A stretch of DNA of 64,000 nucleotides from Lantana camara. Taxonomy: Eukaryota > Streptophyta > Magnoliopsida > Lamiales > Verbenaceae. Under the pieces are notes generated by a model. It had not been told where the DNA came from. It did not search any database and saw only the letters and a program-made list of their open reading frames with translations. This document shows, piece by piece, positions 1 to 11,721 of the stretch (position 1 is its first letter; every line of letters begins with the position of its first letter). The position numbers and the translations under genes are program-made. The stretch covers positions 96,586,001-96,650,000 of the forward strand of contig CM074856.1 of assembly GCA_037501455.1 (NCBI GenBank), written 5' to 3'.

Positions 1-2512
1 AGCTTTCCAGCGGTATGTCCGGATTTTATTTTCGTTTAGCGGTTGGTATTTAATTTCAGTTTTCGTCGTTGGAATTTAGTTCGATTTTCCGTCAACGAAG
101 TCCCGTGTGTTTGGTATTTTCTGAAATTGATTGAGGGCTATTGTCTAGTAGGCCGAGGCGCTTGTTTCTGTTCTTCCGGGGATTTTTCCGACCACCGGAG
201 GCGGTGTTCCGGTGCCGGCCGGTGGCTGTTCGGCCGGCCACGGTGGTGGCTTTCCGGCGACTTTCGGACAGTAGGTTCCTTTCGTCGTGGTAAGTTCAAC
301 GCCACTTCCCGTTCGTCAATCGGATGTCCGGTTGATTTTATATGAATTTTTGAAGCTATTGTATTTTATTCGTTAATTGATTTTAATTGTGCAATTTGAT
401 CCCGTATGTGCTATAAATTGAAATTATGAGTTGTATGATACGAGGAAGTATGCTATGATGTATGAATATTTGATACTTGATTTATCGAATTTATTTGTCT
501 CGTTTTACGCCATCTATTTGAGAATAATTATTGTTTGAAGGGGTGTTAGTGTAATTTTGGAAACTAAATTGATTATGAAATTTTATAAAACATAAGAAAT
601 GAATTATGAAAAGATACGTTGTATTTAATTTGAATAAATTGATCAAGTATGCCAATGTGTAATTTGTATATAAATTGTTATGTAATTCATGTTAATTTTG
701 TGAGACTTGGTGCATGATATGATTTGAATTCTTAATGTCCTACTTTATTTTATGTAATTAATGTTATGAATTTTATAAGTTATGCATCTTTTGATATGGA
801 ATATGAATTATAATATGCTCTGAATGACTTGATTGAATAGATATGGATTATATGTTGCATCATTTGTATTCGTGAGCATGGTCGTGCGTCTTTGTGGTTG
901 TGTTTGGAGTCTGAGTCTTGTGTTCTGTGTGTGTTCAGTTGTTCAGGGGTTTTCCAGGGAGTGTCTATCAGCTGTTTGGGTTCCAGTGGGACTTCTTGGC
1001 TTGGGTTTTCCGTTTCGTCGGTGAAAGATGAGGTTTTAGGATTTCTGTTTTAGTTACAGCGACCTACAACCCTCTGTGCTCGTTTTCAAGCCTGCATGCG
1101 ATTATTCTATTATATTTATATAATAGATATGTGTTTATATGATATGTTTATGAATTTGTCATACGATTAAAGGTTTTTGAACTGTATATGTACGAGCATA
1201 TGTAAGCTTGAAATGTTTTGCAACGAGGCTATGCTCCAAACCGTGTGTCTTCATACCAGCTGCAGATTAGGATGACACGGAGAGGTACGTTTATAGCATA
1301 TGCTAAGTTACAAGGTATGGTATGCTCCGATAAGGTATGTACGTATGATTTTGATATGATATGATAAGTTTGTTATGTAGCGAGTTATGATTTGTTCGGA
1401 TATGTTCTGTTATGTTGGGCCTCGGAGACTGTGGGTAAGGAACCCCGGGACGGTATCGGGCCATCGGGTTAAGCCTGTGCATAGTCTCCATTTAAGGTAT
1501 CTCGTGCGATTCAGGGAGATAGGGGAGGCGAGATATTCTTGAACCGGTAGCGTAAAACCTGCCGAGGACTCGTAGGGGATCATTACCCCTCGAGGTATGT
1601 ATATGATATGGATGGTTAGGGGCGTATACACCCCTTCCATCACCCGGAGTTGAGGATGTTATGTTATGATGTTTTCTGTTTTGATATTATGATTTGGAAG
1701 TAAGGTTGGAGACCCGTACTCGCCGGGTATATGAATATGATAAGTTATGTTGATTATGAAACGAGATAGGAGCTTTCTCTTCCAATATGTTACGAGTTTG
1801 TTCAGTCTGATATGATTTGATTAAGTATAAAAATTTGGTATGAGTATGCTCAGTTTGTTTAGTTTTGAATAAGATAAGATAAGATATGTATAAGTTTGAT
1901 TTGAAAAGATATGTATAAGTATGTTTTGTAAATGGTTTTGGTATGCAAAACCCTAGTCCCGGTTCATAATCTTTCTTTTGATACGTGCTCTGCTCCTTAT
2001 TATGTATCGTGTGTGTGAGTTCAGCCCCCTCGCTCAGTCAGTGGACTGACCCTCGCCCCACCTATGTTTTAGTTTGCAGGTACAAGTTGTTGGAGTTCGA
2101 GCTAGGCGGCTTTGAGTCGGGTCTGTCGAGTCTGTGTCTGTCCGTTGATTTTCTTAATTACTTTGTTCCGATTTATGTATGAAAATTATGTATATAATAT
2201 GTTCTGTACCAGTTGATGTTTATGCTTTGATCATATGAATTTTCGGGACAGATTAGGACAGGTTCGTGGAATTAGTTGAACCCGTTTATTTATGTTCGTG
2301 ATTAAAGTTTTTGTTAGTTCATATTTTGTATCGCTTCCGTATTCAGGTTTTGTACATTTTACTTGTACAGGGTTAGGTACCGCCTAGCTAGTGTGTGTGC
2401 TTTTGTTTGTCACCCGTTCGCTGTGACTTGGTGCGTGTGCGGACTTTCCATTTCGTACCACGTGTCGGGTCTTAGTGCGGGGGTGTGGTGCCCCACCGCT
2501 TGGGGTGCTACA
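1..2512 (+). repeat. Element A left (5') LTR, 3' portion
   Basis: It aligns without net length change to 6538-9049 of the right LTR and ends in GCTACA just before the primer-binding site. About 40 substitutions were counted by eye over 2512 bp (roughly 1.6%), so the insertion is not recent. The small ORFs here are not conserved as proteins. The 3' 500 bp carry blocks shared with the LTRs of B, C and D: the hairpin at 2034-2049, a CAGGTAC site near 2076, GAGCTAGGCGG near 2099 and the terminal GTGCGGGGG...GGTGCTACA block. Confidence 0.88.
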
Positions 2513-2519
2513 TCTTAAG

Positions 2520-2531
2520 TGGTATCAGAGC
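2520..2531 (+). other. Element A primer-binding site
   Basis: TGGTATCAGAGC, eight bases after the LTR end, is the standard plant primer-binding sequence complementary to the 3' end of initiator methionine tRNA. Its last five bases (AGAGC) also form the 5' arm of a hairpin reaching 2555 (arms AGAGC/GCTCT, ACC/GGT and GGTT/AACC). Confidence 0.9.
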
Positions 2532-4745
2532 TACCAGGTTCAGAACCGGTGCTCTGGAGTCGTGTCGTGTCAGTTTAGGTCGTACGGCATAGGAATACTT
2601 GTGCATTGCATTCGTCTGATGTGAAATTTTGACTTCTCTGTATGAATTTGACTGAGCTTATGTGATTGTGTGCACACTATGATTATGATTTTTGCAAAAT
2701 TATCATTGTTTTGCTTTAAATTTTATTAAATTACGTATTGCTTCTGCATTACTTATGTGTTCTTAATTGCTTTTATTACTTGACATATCCATGTACTAAC
2801 CCGCATGCATAGATATTTATTCAATTTGTGAATTACAGGGTGTTGCCTCGATGCCAAAATTTTAAATTGATCATGACAACACTTCCCACTTCTACAAAAT
2901 TATGAAGGAAGATTTGAAACTTCCGTCTTCTGACTACTTGGATGAAAAGCAAATGGACCTCTACAAGAATTTATAACAAGGAATCAATGCTACTGCTATA
3001 AACACGGGTATTATGCATACATGGCACGTGCATCATGCATTGGAGTAAATTTTAATTATTTTGGATATTGTTCTACGTGCTTGATTGCTTTCTTTGCAGG
3101 ATATGAGTGCACTCCATTCACATCCCTAACCCCACATGCATTAGCTTCGTGATTATATTTAGGTGACTTCCTTACCTGTTCCAACGAGGATCGATTTTAG
3201 TGGAAGCTGTATTGGGATCTGAATAAGGGTGGATTAGAAAGTGTACAGTTGATTTAACAAACTCACGGTATAGGATGGATAAAAGAGGATGTTTGTATAC
3301 AAGGGAAACAAGAGACCTTCTAATTAACGAGGTACCTTCAGGATATATACTTAACTACTTGGAGGTGACTATGAAGAAATCGAGACACTTGTACCATTCG
3401 GAGATTCTCAAATGGAGGTCAGGTTATTGTGAAGACACCAATGAGAGCAACTTAGAGGTGGGAGTGTAGTTGGTGGATGCTCGATGAAGAAGAGAAGTAG
3501 GGTGACGTCTACAACTTGCAAGATCAACATTCACCCAGCTACACTACAAACTCCTTTCAACTGGATTCCATAGAATTTCTCAAATAAAGGAAGAGCGAAG
3601 AAAAGGTCAAGGATGTTTTGGATTCGATATTATATCAACACAAAGGTGAGAACCTTCAATAGAATTAAAGTAAAGGAGGTTCGTGGTAATCAGCAACAAA
3701 GCTTAACTTACGTGGAAAAGAAGCAAAGGAAAGTATGGAAAATGGTATGGCTTAAGATTTCGATCGCGGAAGGAATAAAGGAAGTCAATCAATCCGGTGG
3801 ATATAAATCTTGGAAGACAATAATGTTAAAGGTTTTATCTAGTTGAGGTATTTTCTAGATCCAATCTGAATTGTCGTGTTGTGGGATTACGTTGAAAGAC
3901 AGGAAACAACAAATGGGAACGATAAAGAAAAGTAAAGAAGTTCTGGGTGGATTTCGGGCGATCAAGTATAAACAATTGGAAAAGGGGGTTCATTTAATTA
4001 TACGAACTCCTAAAGAGTGAACCAAGGAAGTTTTGATCAAAGTGACAACCATGAAGAAGACTCGGGAAGCAATCGGAGAGTAATTACTAAAGAAAAGGCT
4101 AAATGTTAATTCCATGAGCGCAGAAGGCTTCAGGTTTTAGAAATCGTACTTCCAAGCCGTGGAAATGTTCAAGTGATGCTAGATAATTCTGAAGATAAGA
4201 AGATCGTGATCAACAGAAACAAACAAACAAACAATAAATGATCAACAGTTTGAGACAAGCTTATAATTCAACAAACAAGGAACTAGGTGCCAAGATAAAG
4301 CTTACCATTACTACGGTGAACGGTACCTTAAGCATTCATGGCATTTGCACACATACATTTCATAAGTAATTGTATTTATTTTATTTTGCTTGACTATTGT
4401 GACATGACTAACTGCTTCAATTTTTCATAACTTGAGATTTATTGTTGTTGTGAATTCTTGTAAACTGAATGGATTACATGCTTGTGTGGATTGTTGTGTT
4501 TCAGTGTTTATAAAATTTCCTAAATGGCTCACTAACCCTACATGCACCTACATGCATATTATAATTTTATCTTATAGTGATCCCATCGCGATATCCCCCT
4601 TGAGTTGAGCATGAATGATGAGTCTATACTCTAGGGACACCGATATCAGTCGGGTAAAGGTACACTATACATGCATCCCATGTTTTTCATTCGGTGCTAC
4701 TTTAATGTGTGTATGTATGAATGCTGTGTAAGTGAACTTGTGTGC

Positions 4746-5120
4746 TAGAGAGTTGTTGAGATCTCTCTATTTACGTGTTAGGGAGATGTGGGATTCTCCC
4801 TATTTATGTGATAGAAAGATGCTGGATTCTTTCTAAATTATGTGAGCAAGAGATGCTGGATTCTCTTGGAGTTAGATGTTTGAGAGATGCTGGATTCTCT
4901 CGAATCTAGGGTTTGAGAAATGCTGGATTTTCTCAAACATGGATGTTTGGAAGATGTGGAAGTCTGCCAGACCTAGGTTGAGAGACGGGGCTCTCTCGAT
5001 TACGTGGTTGAGAGACGGGGTTCTCTCAATTCTGTGCCTGAGAGACGGGGTTCTCTCCTTTGATGTGCTGGGAGACGGGGTTCTCTCTTTCTTGTGTGCT
5101 GAGAGATGTGATTCTCTCTT
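4746..5120 (+). repeat. Tandem array of about 12 short hairpins
   Basis: A degenerate repeat of about 30-36 bp in which each unit is a small inverted repeat. Stems differ between units but remain complementary: TAGAGAG/CTCTCTA at 4746-4769, TAGGGAGA/TCTCCCTA at 4779-4802, TAGAAAGA/TCTTTCTA at 4812-4835, CAAGAGA/TCTCTTG at 4847-4868, GTTTGAGAAA/TTTCTCAAAC at 4911-4938, TTGAGAGA/TCTCTCAA at 5008-5029. Loops are TGCTGGAT in the middle units and CGGGGT in the later ones. One unit (about 4945-4972) is poorly paired. Function unknown. Confidence 0.85.
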
Positions 5121-5392
5121 GTTTGTCGCGACTGAGTTACGTGTGGCCTGTTGTTAGGTTACAATCAAAGAGGAAGCGACGGTATCGAGCTTTGGGTGCA
5201 GTGGCCTAGTGGGGGATCGAACGAGTTTGAAGCGACCAACGATCAAGTATTTGCACAAACCTCTGTGACTACGGAACTCTGCAGGGAGTTGATGCAATCA
5301 GTGAGAGTAAACTTCTCAGTCAGGGCTGACTGTACACGATCTCAGGAGATGGATTGAAGTATTCCAGCTCGAAGATTTACGACTCAGTGGTA

Positions 5393-5430
5393 GGACCTGA
5401 GGACAGGTCCTTTTGAAGGAGGGGAGATTG
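5393..5430 (+). other. Element A pre-PPT hairpin and polypurine tract
   Basis: GGACCTG (5393-5399), loop AGGA, CAGGTCC (5404-5410) forms a perfect 7-bp stem, followed four bases later by the purine run GAAGGAGGGGAGA (5415-5427) that should prime plus-strand DNA. The LTR begins with TGATACCCC at 5431. About 30 bases here are identical to the end of B copy 2. Confidence 0.8.
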
Positions 5431-8400
5431 TGATACCCCGTTCGTCCAACGTATAAGGTACGCCGCGTTCCAACCTTTTAATGTGTTTAATTATGTGATT
5501 TTATATTTTTCGTGGCCCTATTTTGAACTCTTTTAGAGTTTAGGGGCCCCTTTGTAATTTTCTCCTTTAAGGGGTTTTTCGGTTATTTCTAGTTCGGTCG
5601 AGATTTTGACCTCTTTGACCCCTTCAACGCGTCCGGGGCTACGAAACGAGTCCGTAGACTCTAAGTTTGCCCCATTCTGACTTCGTTAGCTCGTTCGTTC
5701 GATCGTTTTTTAGTACGAGGACCCGAGATATATACCCCGAATCCTCATAATTCGTGCCAAAAAGATCAGACCTCAGCTCTCTCTCTCTCTCTCGCGACAT
5801 CAGCCTTTGGTCACTATTCATGCAGTTGAGGGGTAAAAACACACACAAGCTCGTTCTTGCTCGTTTCTCGATGGAATTCGACTTGTGAATAACGGAAATT
5901 TATCAGCTCGACGAGCCCGTCACGATGATACCAAAATCATGGCCTGAAAACCAGCGGAGGCGGCGCTATGGCGAGTTGCAGGCGGCGGCGGTGGTGCCGC
6001 GAGCTTCAGCCGTGTCTCGCGGCGGTTTACGGCGGTGCTTTCGGCCGGAATTTGGCCAGGCCTGGAGCGGATTTTCCCGACGGGTCCATTCCCGTTGGTG
6101 GCGCAGCAAATGGGGCGGCGACGGAGCCTCACGCGCGGCCTGAAAGTGGCGCACGGCGGCGGCGTTACTGTAGCAGCGGCGAACTCGCCATTCCGACGAG
6201 TTTTTCAGACGACCCTTGGTACTACCCCACCTTTTTCGACCTCCTGAGTTCGATTCCGGTGTCGGTTTGAGCAAACGATGGCCGTAGGTGGCAGTTTGGG
6301 GCAACACAGTGGTGGTGGGATTCCGGTCGCGGTTTTGGACCTTTTCCGGCAGTCTTTTGGCGATGGTTTCTTCAGAGAAATTGTTCCTTACGTCATGTCC
6401 GAGCCATTCGTGGTGGTGGCGGCCCAAGAACCGGCCGGCGGCGGCGAACCGGTGGCGGACCGGGGCTGGACCGATGGTCCGTTTTTTCGGTGATTTTTCG
6501 GGGGTTTGGCTATGGGGCTTTCGTAGGGCTCGTTACAAGCTTTCCAGCGGTATGTCCGGATTTTATTTTCGTTTAGCGGTTTGTATTTAATTTCAGTTTT
6601 CGTCGTTGGAATTTAGTTCGGTTTTCTGTCAACGAAGTCCCGTGTGTTTGGTATTTTCTGAAATTGATTGAGGGCTATTGTCTAGTAGGCCGAGGCGCTT
6701 GTTTCTGTCCTTCCGGGGATTTTTCCGACCACCGGAGGCGGTGTTCCGGTGGCAGCCGGTGGCTGTTCGGCCGGCCACGGTGGTGGCTTTCCGGCGACTT
6801 TCGGACAGCAGGTTCCTTTCGTCGTGGTGAGTTCAACACCACTTCCCGTTCGTCAATCGGATGTCCGGTTGATTTTATATGAATTTTTGAAGCTATTGTA
6901 TTTTATTCGTTAATTGATTTTAATTGTGCAATTTGATCCCGTATGTGCTATAAATTGAAATTATGAGTTGTATGATACGAGGAAGTATGCTATGATGTAT
7001 GAATATTTGATTCTTGATTTATTGAATTTATTTGTCTCGTTTTACGCCATCTATTTGAGAATAATTATTGTTTGAAGGGGTGTTAGTGTAATTTTGGAAA
7101 CTAAATTGATTATGAAATTTTATAAAACATAAGAAATGAATTATGAAAAGATACGTTGCATTTAATTTGAATAAATTGATCAAGTATGCCAATGTGTAAT
7201 TTGTATATAAATTATTATGTAATTCATGTTAATTTCGTGAGACTTGGTGCATGATATGATTTGAATTCTTAATGTCCTACTTTATTTTATGTAATTAATG
7301 TTATGAATTTTATAAGTTATGCATCTTTTGATATGGAATATGAATTATAATATGCTCTGAATGACTTGATTGAATAGATATGGATTATATGTTGCATCAT
7401 TTGTATTCGTGAGCATGGCCGTGCGTCTTTGTGGTTGTGTTTGGAGTCTGAGTCTTGTGTTCTGTGTGTGTTCAGTTGTTCAGGGGTTTTCCAGAGAATG
7501 TCTGTCAGTTGTTTGGGTTCCAGTGGGACTTCTTGGCTTGGGTTTTCCGTTTCGTCGGTGAAAGGTGAGGGTTTAGGATTTCTGTTTTAGTTACAGCGAC
7601 CTACAACCCTCTGTGCTCGTTTTCAAGCCTGCATGCGATTATTCTATTATATTTATATAATAGATATGTGTTTATATGATATGTGTATGAATTTGTCATA
7701 CGATTAAAGGTTTTTGAACTGTATATGTACGAGTATATGTAAGCTTGAAATGTTTTGCAACGAGGCTATGCTCCAAACCGTGTGTCTTCATACCAGCTGC
7801 GGAATAGGATGACACGGAGAGGTACGTTTATAGCATATGCTAAGTTGCAAGGTATGGTATGCTCCGATAAGGTATGTACGTATGATTTTGATATGATATG
7901 ATAAGTTTGTTATGTAGCGAGTTATGATTTGTTCGGATATGTTCTGTTATGTTGGGCCCCGGAGACTGTGGGTAAGGAACCCCGGGATGGTATCGCGCCG
8001 TCGGGTTAAGCCTGTGCATAGTCTCCATTTGAGGTATCTCGTGCGACTCAGGGAGATAGAGGAGGCGAGATATTCTTGAGCCGGTAGCATAAAACCTGCC
8101 GAGGACTTGTAGGGGATCATTACCCCTCGAGGTATGTATATGATATGGATGGTTAGGGGCGTATACACCCCTTCCATCACCCGGAGTTGAGGATGTTATG
8201 TTATGATGTTTTCTGTTTTGATATTATGATTTGGAAGTAAGGTTGGAGACCCGTACTCGCCGGGTACATGAATATGATAAGTTATGTTGATTATGAAACG
8301 GGATAGGAGCTTTCTCTTCCAATATGTTACGAGTTTGTTCAGTCTGATATGATTTGATTAAGTATAAAAATTTGGTCTGAGTATGCTGAGTTTGTTTAGT

Positions 8401-9049
8401 TTTGAATAAGATAAGATAAGATATGTATAAGTTTGATTTGAAAAGATATGTATAAGTATGTTTTGTAAATGGTTTTGGTATGCAAAACCCTAGTCCCGGT
8501 TCATAATCTTTCTTTTGATACGTGCTCTGCTCCTTATTATGTATCGTGTGTGTGAGTTCAGCCCCCTCGCTCAGTCAGTGGACTGACCCTCGCCCCACCT
8601 ATGTTTTAGTTTGCAGGTACAAGTTGTTGGAGTTCGAGCTAGGCGGCTTTGAGTCGGGTCTGTCGAGTCTGTGTCTGTCCGTTGATTTTGTTAATTACTT
8701 TGTTCCGATTTATGTATGAAAATTATGTATATAATATGTTCTGTACCAGTTGATGTTTATGCTTTGATCATATGAATTTTCGGGACAGATTAGGACAGGT
8801 TCGTGGAATTAGTTGAACCCGTTTATTTATGTTCGTGATTAAAGTTTTTGTTAGTTCATATTTTGTATCGCTTCCGTATTCAGGTTTTGTACATTTTACT
8901 TGTACAGGGTTAGGTACCGCCTAGCTAGTGTGTGTGCTTTTGTTTGTCACCCGTTCGCTGTGACTTGGTGCGTGTGCGGACTTTCCATTTCGTACCACGT
9001 GTCGGGTCTTAGTGCGGGGGTGTGGTGCCCCACCGCTTGGGGTGCTACA
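5431..9049 (+). repeat. Element A right (3') LTR, complete, 3619 bp
   Basis: Starts TGATACCCC after the polypurine tract and ends GGTGCTACA, so it has the TG...CA termini of an LTR. The 5' part (about 5900-6560 and 6690-6860) is strongly GC-rich with overlapping ORFs on both strands; these look like composition artefacts. A TATA-like ATATATA lies near 5729, followed by a CT microsatellite (about 5776-5793); calling this the promoter is a guess. From about 7000 the sequence is AT-rich and contains the R/U5-like blocks shared with B, C and D, including the hairpin at 8571-8586. Confidence 0.88.
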
Positions 9050-11705
9050 ACAAAGTTTCAGCTCCCTTATGGCACGCTAGATTAGGTCACATTTCCAAGA
9101 ACAGAATTAGCAAGATAAACACTTTAGGATCATTCTCTGAAAATGATCTTAAGGAGTTAACTTCTTGCGAATCCTGTCTCAAAGAAAAAATGTCCAAAGT
9201 CCCTTTTAAAGGAACTGTGGAACGTGCCATTAATGTTTTCGATTTGATCCATACTGATGTTTGTGGACCGCTTAGTGTAAGCACAAGAAACAATCATCAG
9301 TATTTCATAACCTTTACCGATGACTTTAGTCGATATAGTTATATATACTTAATGAAGTATAAATCTAAAGCTTTTGAGAAATTCTTAGAATGTCAAAAGA
9401 GGGTTGAGAACCAAACTGGTCACAAGATCAAAGCACTTCAATCTGATCGAGGAGGAGAGTATCTTAGTGAAGAATTCCTTAATCATCTCAAAGATAATGG
9501 GAATATCTCTCAGTGGACTCCTCCGGGAACTCCTCAGCTTAATGGAGTTTCTGAGAGAAGGAATCGAACCCTACTAGATATGGTTCGTTCCATGATGAGT
9601 TTCACTGACTTACCATCTTCTTTCTGGGGTTATGCCCAAGAAAGTGCAGCAAAGATTTCGAATCTAGTTCCCTCTAAGTCAGTCCCTAAAACGCCCTATG
9701 AAATGTGGCATGGTAAAATCCCTAGTTATTCTTACTTAAGAATTTGGGGTTGTCCTGCTTACATGAAGAGGACAGTGGGAGATAAGTTAGAATCTCGTTC
9801 TAACTTATGCTACTTTGTAGGTTATCCTAAGGAATCCATAGGATATTACTTCTATGATCAATCTGAGCAAAAGGTGTTTGTTTCCAGAAATGCCACTTTT
9901 CTTGAGGAACCGTTCCTTAAAGAAAAGAAAGGCAAGATCATAGAATTAGAGGAAGTACAAAGTGAGCCCACGCCTCCCACTGAAGAAACGTCTCCTTCTG
10001 ATCAACTACAACCAATCATGAATTTCGATACACACGTAAATCCTCCTCTAAGGCGTTCTGAACGCACTCCTAGATAGCCGGAGAGATGGTATGGATTCTT
10101 CCATGAAATCTCTCAAAAGGATAATGATCCTTTAACATATGAGGAGGCACTTTCAGATTCTGACTCTGAACAGTGGATAGAAGCCATGAAATCCGAAATG
10201 GATTACATAAACTCCAACCAAGTAAACCTTGGTAGATTTGCCTGATGGGGTCAAACCCATAGGTTGCAAATGGATCTTTAAGAGAAAGCATGGAGTTGAT
10301 GGAAGCATTGCAGCCTACAAAGCAAGACTGGTTGCAAAAGGATTCACTCAAAGACCCGGCGTGGACTTTGATGAAACCTTTTCGCCAGTTGCAATGCAAA
10401 AGTCTATTCGGATCATGTTTGCCATTGCTGCGTATTATGACTACGAGATATGGCAAATGGATGTGAAAACTGCCTTTCTCAATGGTGACATTGATAAAGA
10501 CATTTATATGGAGCAACCCATAGGTTTCACATTCAGTGGGAGTGAGCAAAAGGTTTGCAAACTCCAAAGATCAATCTATGGATTGAAACAAGCTTCTAGG
10601 AATTGGAACATTCGATTTGATGAATCAGTCAAAGCATTTGGCTTCATTCAAATTTCGAATGAATCATGTGTGTATAGAAAGGAATTGGAGACCTCAGTGC
10701 AATTCTTAGTACTTTATGTTGATGACATCCTTCTTATTGGGAATTCGAAGGATGACATGAAAGTGACTAAGTTATGGTTATCGAACCAATTCGAGATGAA
10801 AGATCTTGGTGATGCGTCATATATCCTTGGAATTAAAATCTATCGAGATAGATCTAGAAGGTTAATAGGACTATCACAGTCGATGTACATTGACAAAGTA
10901 TTAAAGAGATTCAATATGGAGTCAGCAAAGGTTAAGAACCTTCCTATGAGTGTAGGAACATGTCTTTCAAAGAAGATGTGTCCTAAGACTAACCTTGAGA
11001 AGGAGAGAATGACTCATACACCTTATGCATCAGCAATAGGTAGCATAATGTATGCAATGTTATGTACTCGACCAGATGTGGCTTATGCACTTAGTGTTAC
11101 CAGTCGTTTCCAATCTGACCCTAGAGATGGTCACTGGGCTGCCGTGAAGAATATTCTTAAGTACTTGAAAAGTACTAAAGATTTATTCTTAGTTTACGGA
11201 GGTCAAAAAGATCTTACTGTTGAAGGATACTGCGATGCAAGCTTTGCATCTAACTTAGATGATTTTAAGTCAATGTCAGGATACATTTTCTGCCTAAACG
11301 ACGGAGCAGTGAGTTGGAAGAGTTCCAAGCAAACGACCACTGCAGATTCGACCACTGAGGCCGAATACTTAGCTGTAAATGATGCAGCTAAAGAAAGTTG
11401 TTTGGATTAGAAACTTCATTCAAGAGTTGAATGTTGTTCCTAGCATGAAAGACCCCATAACTGTGTTTTGTGACAACATTGGGGCGGTTGCTCAAGGAAG
11501 AGAACGAAGATCTCACCAACGGACCAAGCACATTATGAGGAAGTATCACCTAATCTGTGATATTATGAAAAGATGAGATGTGCAAATTGAGAGGGTCACA
11601 TCAGCAGAGAACGTGGCAGATCCACTTACTAAACCCCTTAGTCGAGAAGCTTTCCAAGGTCATCTTCAGAAGATGGGACTTAGAGTAGCTTTAGAATGGC
11701 TTTGA
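9050..11705 (+). pseudogene. Element E pol (integrase, RT, RNase H), broken
   Basis: The frame first encodes the GAG-pre-integrase/zinc part (WHARLGHIS...CESC), then the integrase core with HTDVCGP, SDRGGEY and GVSERRN carrying the D, D and E residues. RT (YKARLVAKGFTQ...YVDD near 10718) and RNase H (GYCDASFAS, about 11226) follow. Lesions relative to element F are a TAG at 10075-10077 (CAG in F), a 2-bp loss near 10223-10228 that shifts the frame, an extra base near 11395, and a TGA at 11574-11576. The natural stop is 11703-11705. It cannot make a full polyprotein. The product would have carried out reverse transcription and integration in a virus-like particle. Confidence 0.9.
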
Positions 11706-11710
11706 CAGGC

Positions 11711-11721
11711 AAGTGGGAGAT
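11711..11721 (+). other. Element E polypurine tract
   Basis: AAGTGGGAGAT directly before the LTR start TGTTAGGAA, the usual plant copia arrangement for plus-strand priming. The same run is found in inverse orientation beside the F 3' LTR. Confidence 0.85.

Larger units (their letters stand above)
2513..5430 (+). mobile_element. Element A internal region, no recognisable coding
   Basis: About 2.9 kb between primer-binding site and right LTR. Only short ORFs occur (for example 3275-3469 and 3613-3846), and none shows gag, zinc-knuckle, protease, RT, RNase H or integrase motifs. The block after the primer-binding site (AGGTCGTACGGCATAGG, about 2577-2593) is shared with C and similar in B and D, and an acceptor-like ATTACAG precedes an ATGCC near 2850, at the place where autonomous relatives start gag. 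The middle (about 2850-4740) is unidentified; a captured non-coding or gene fragment is possible. From 4746 to 5120 there is a tandem hairpin array. Confidence 0.7.
1..9049 (+). mobile_element. Element A: Ty3/gypsy-type LTR element lacking gag-pol (left end cut by window)
   Basis: Two direct copies of a long LTR (1-2512 and 5431-9049) flank an internal region of about 2.9 kb that starts with an initiator-Met-tRNA-type primer-binding site and ends with a polypurine tract. No gag, protease, RT or integrase could be found inside, so it appears non-autonomous. The stretch just before its polypurine tract is nearly identical to that of element B, and its LTR 3' end resembles B and C, so mobilisation by a related chromovirus is inferred. 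It is inserted in copia element E: E resumes at 9050, and the matching place in element F (near 36705 on the minus strand) is uninterrupted. The expected target duplication is ACAAA (9050-9054); its left copy lies outside the window. Confidence 0.85.

Noticed and set aside
4746..5120. CRISPR-like array
   Set aside because: Plant DNA, no constant repeat with unique spacers, and each unit is itself a hairpin.
5920..6590. Overlapping ORFs on both strands in the 5' part of the A LTR
   Set aside because: GC-rich composition removes stop codons in all frames; ORFs overlap each other, differ from the left LTR copy and show no domain.
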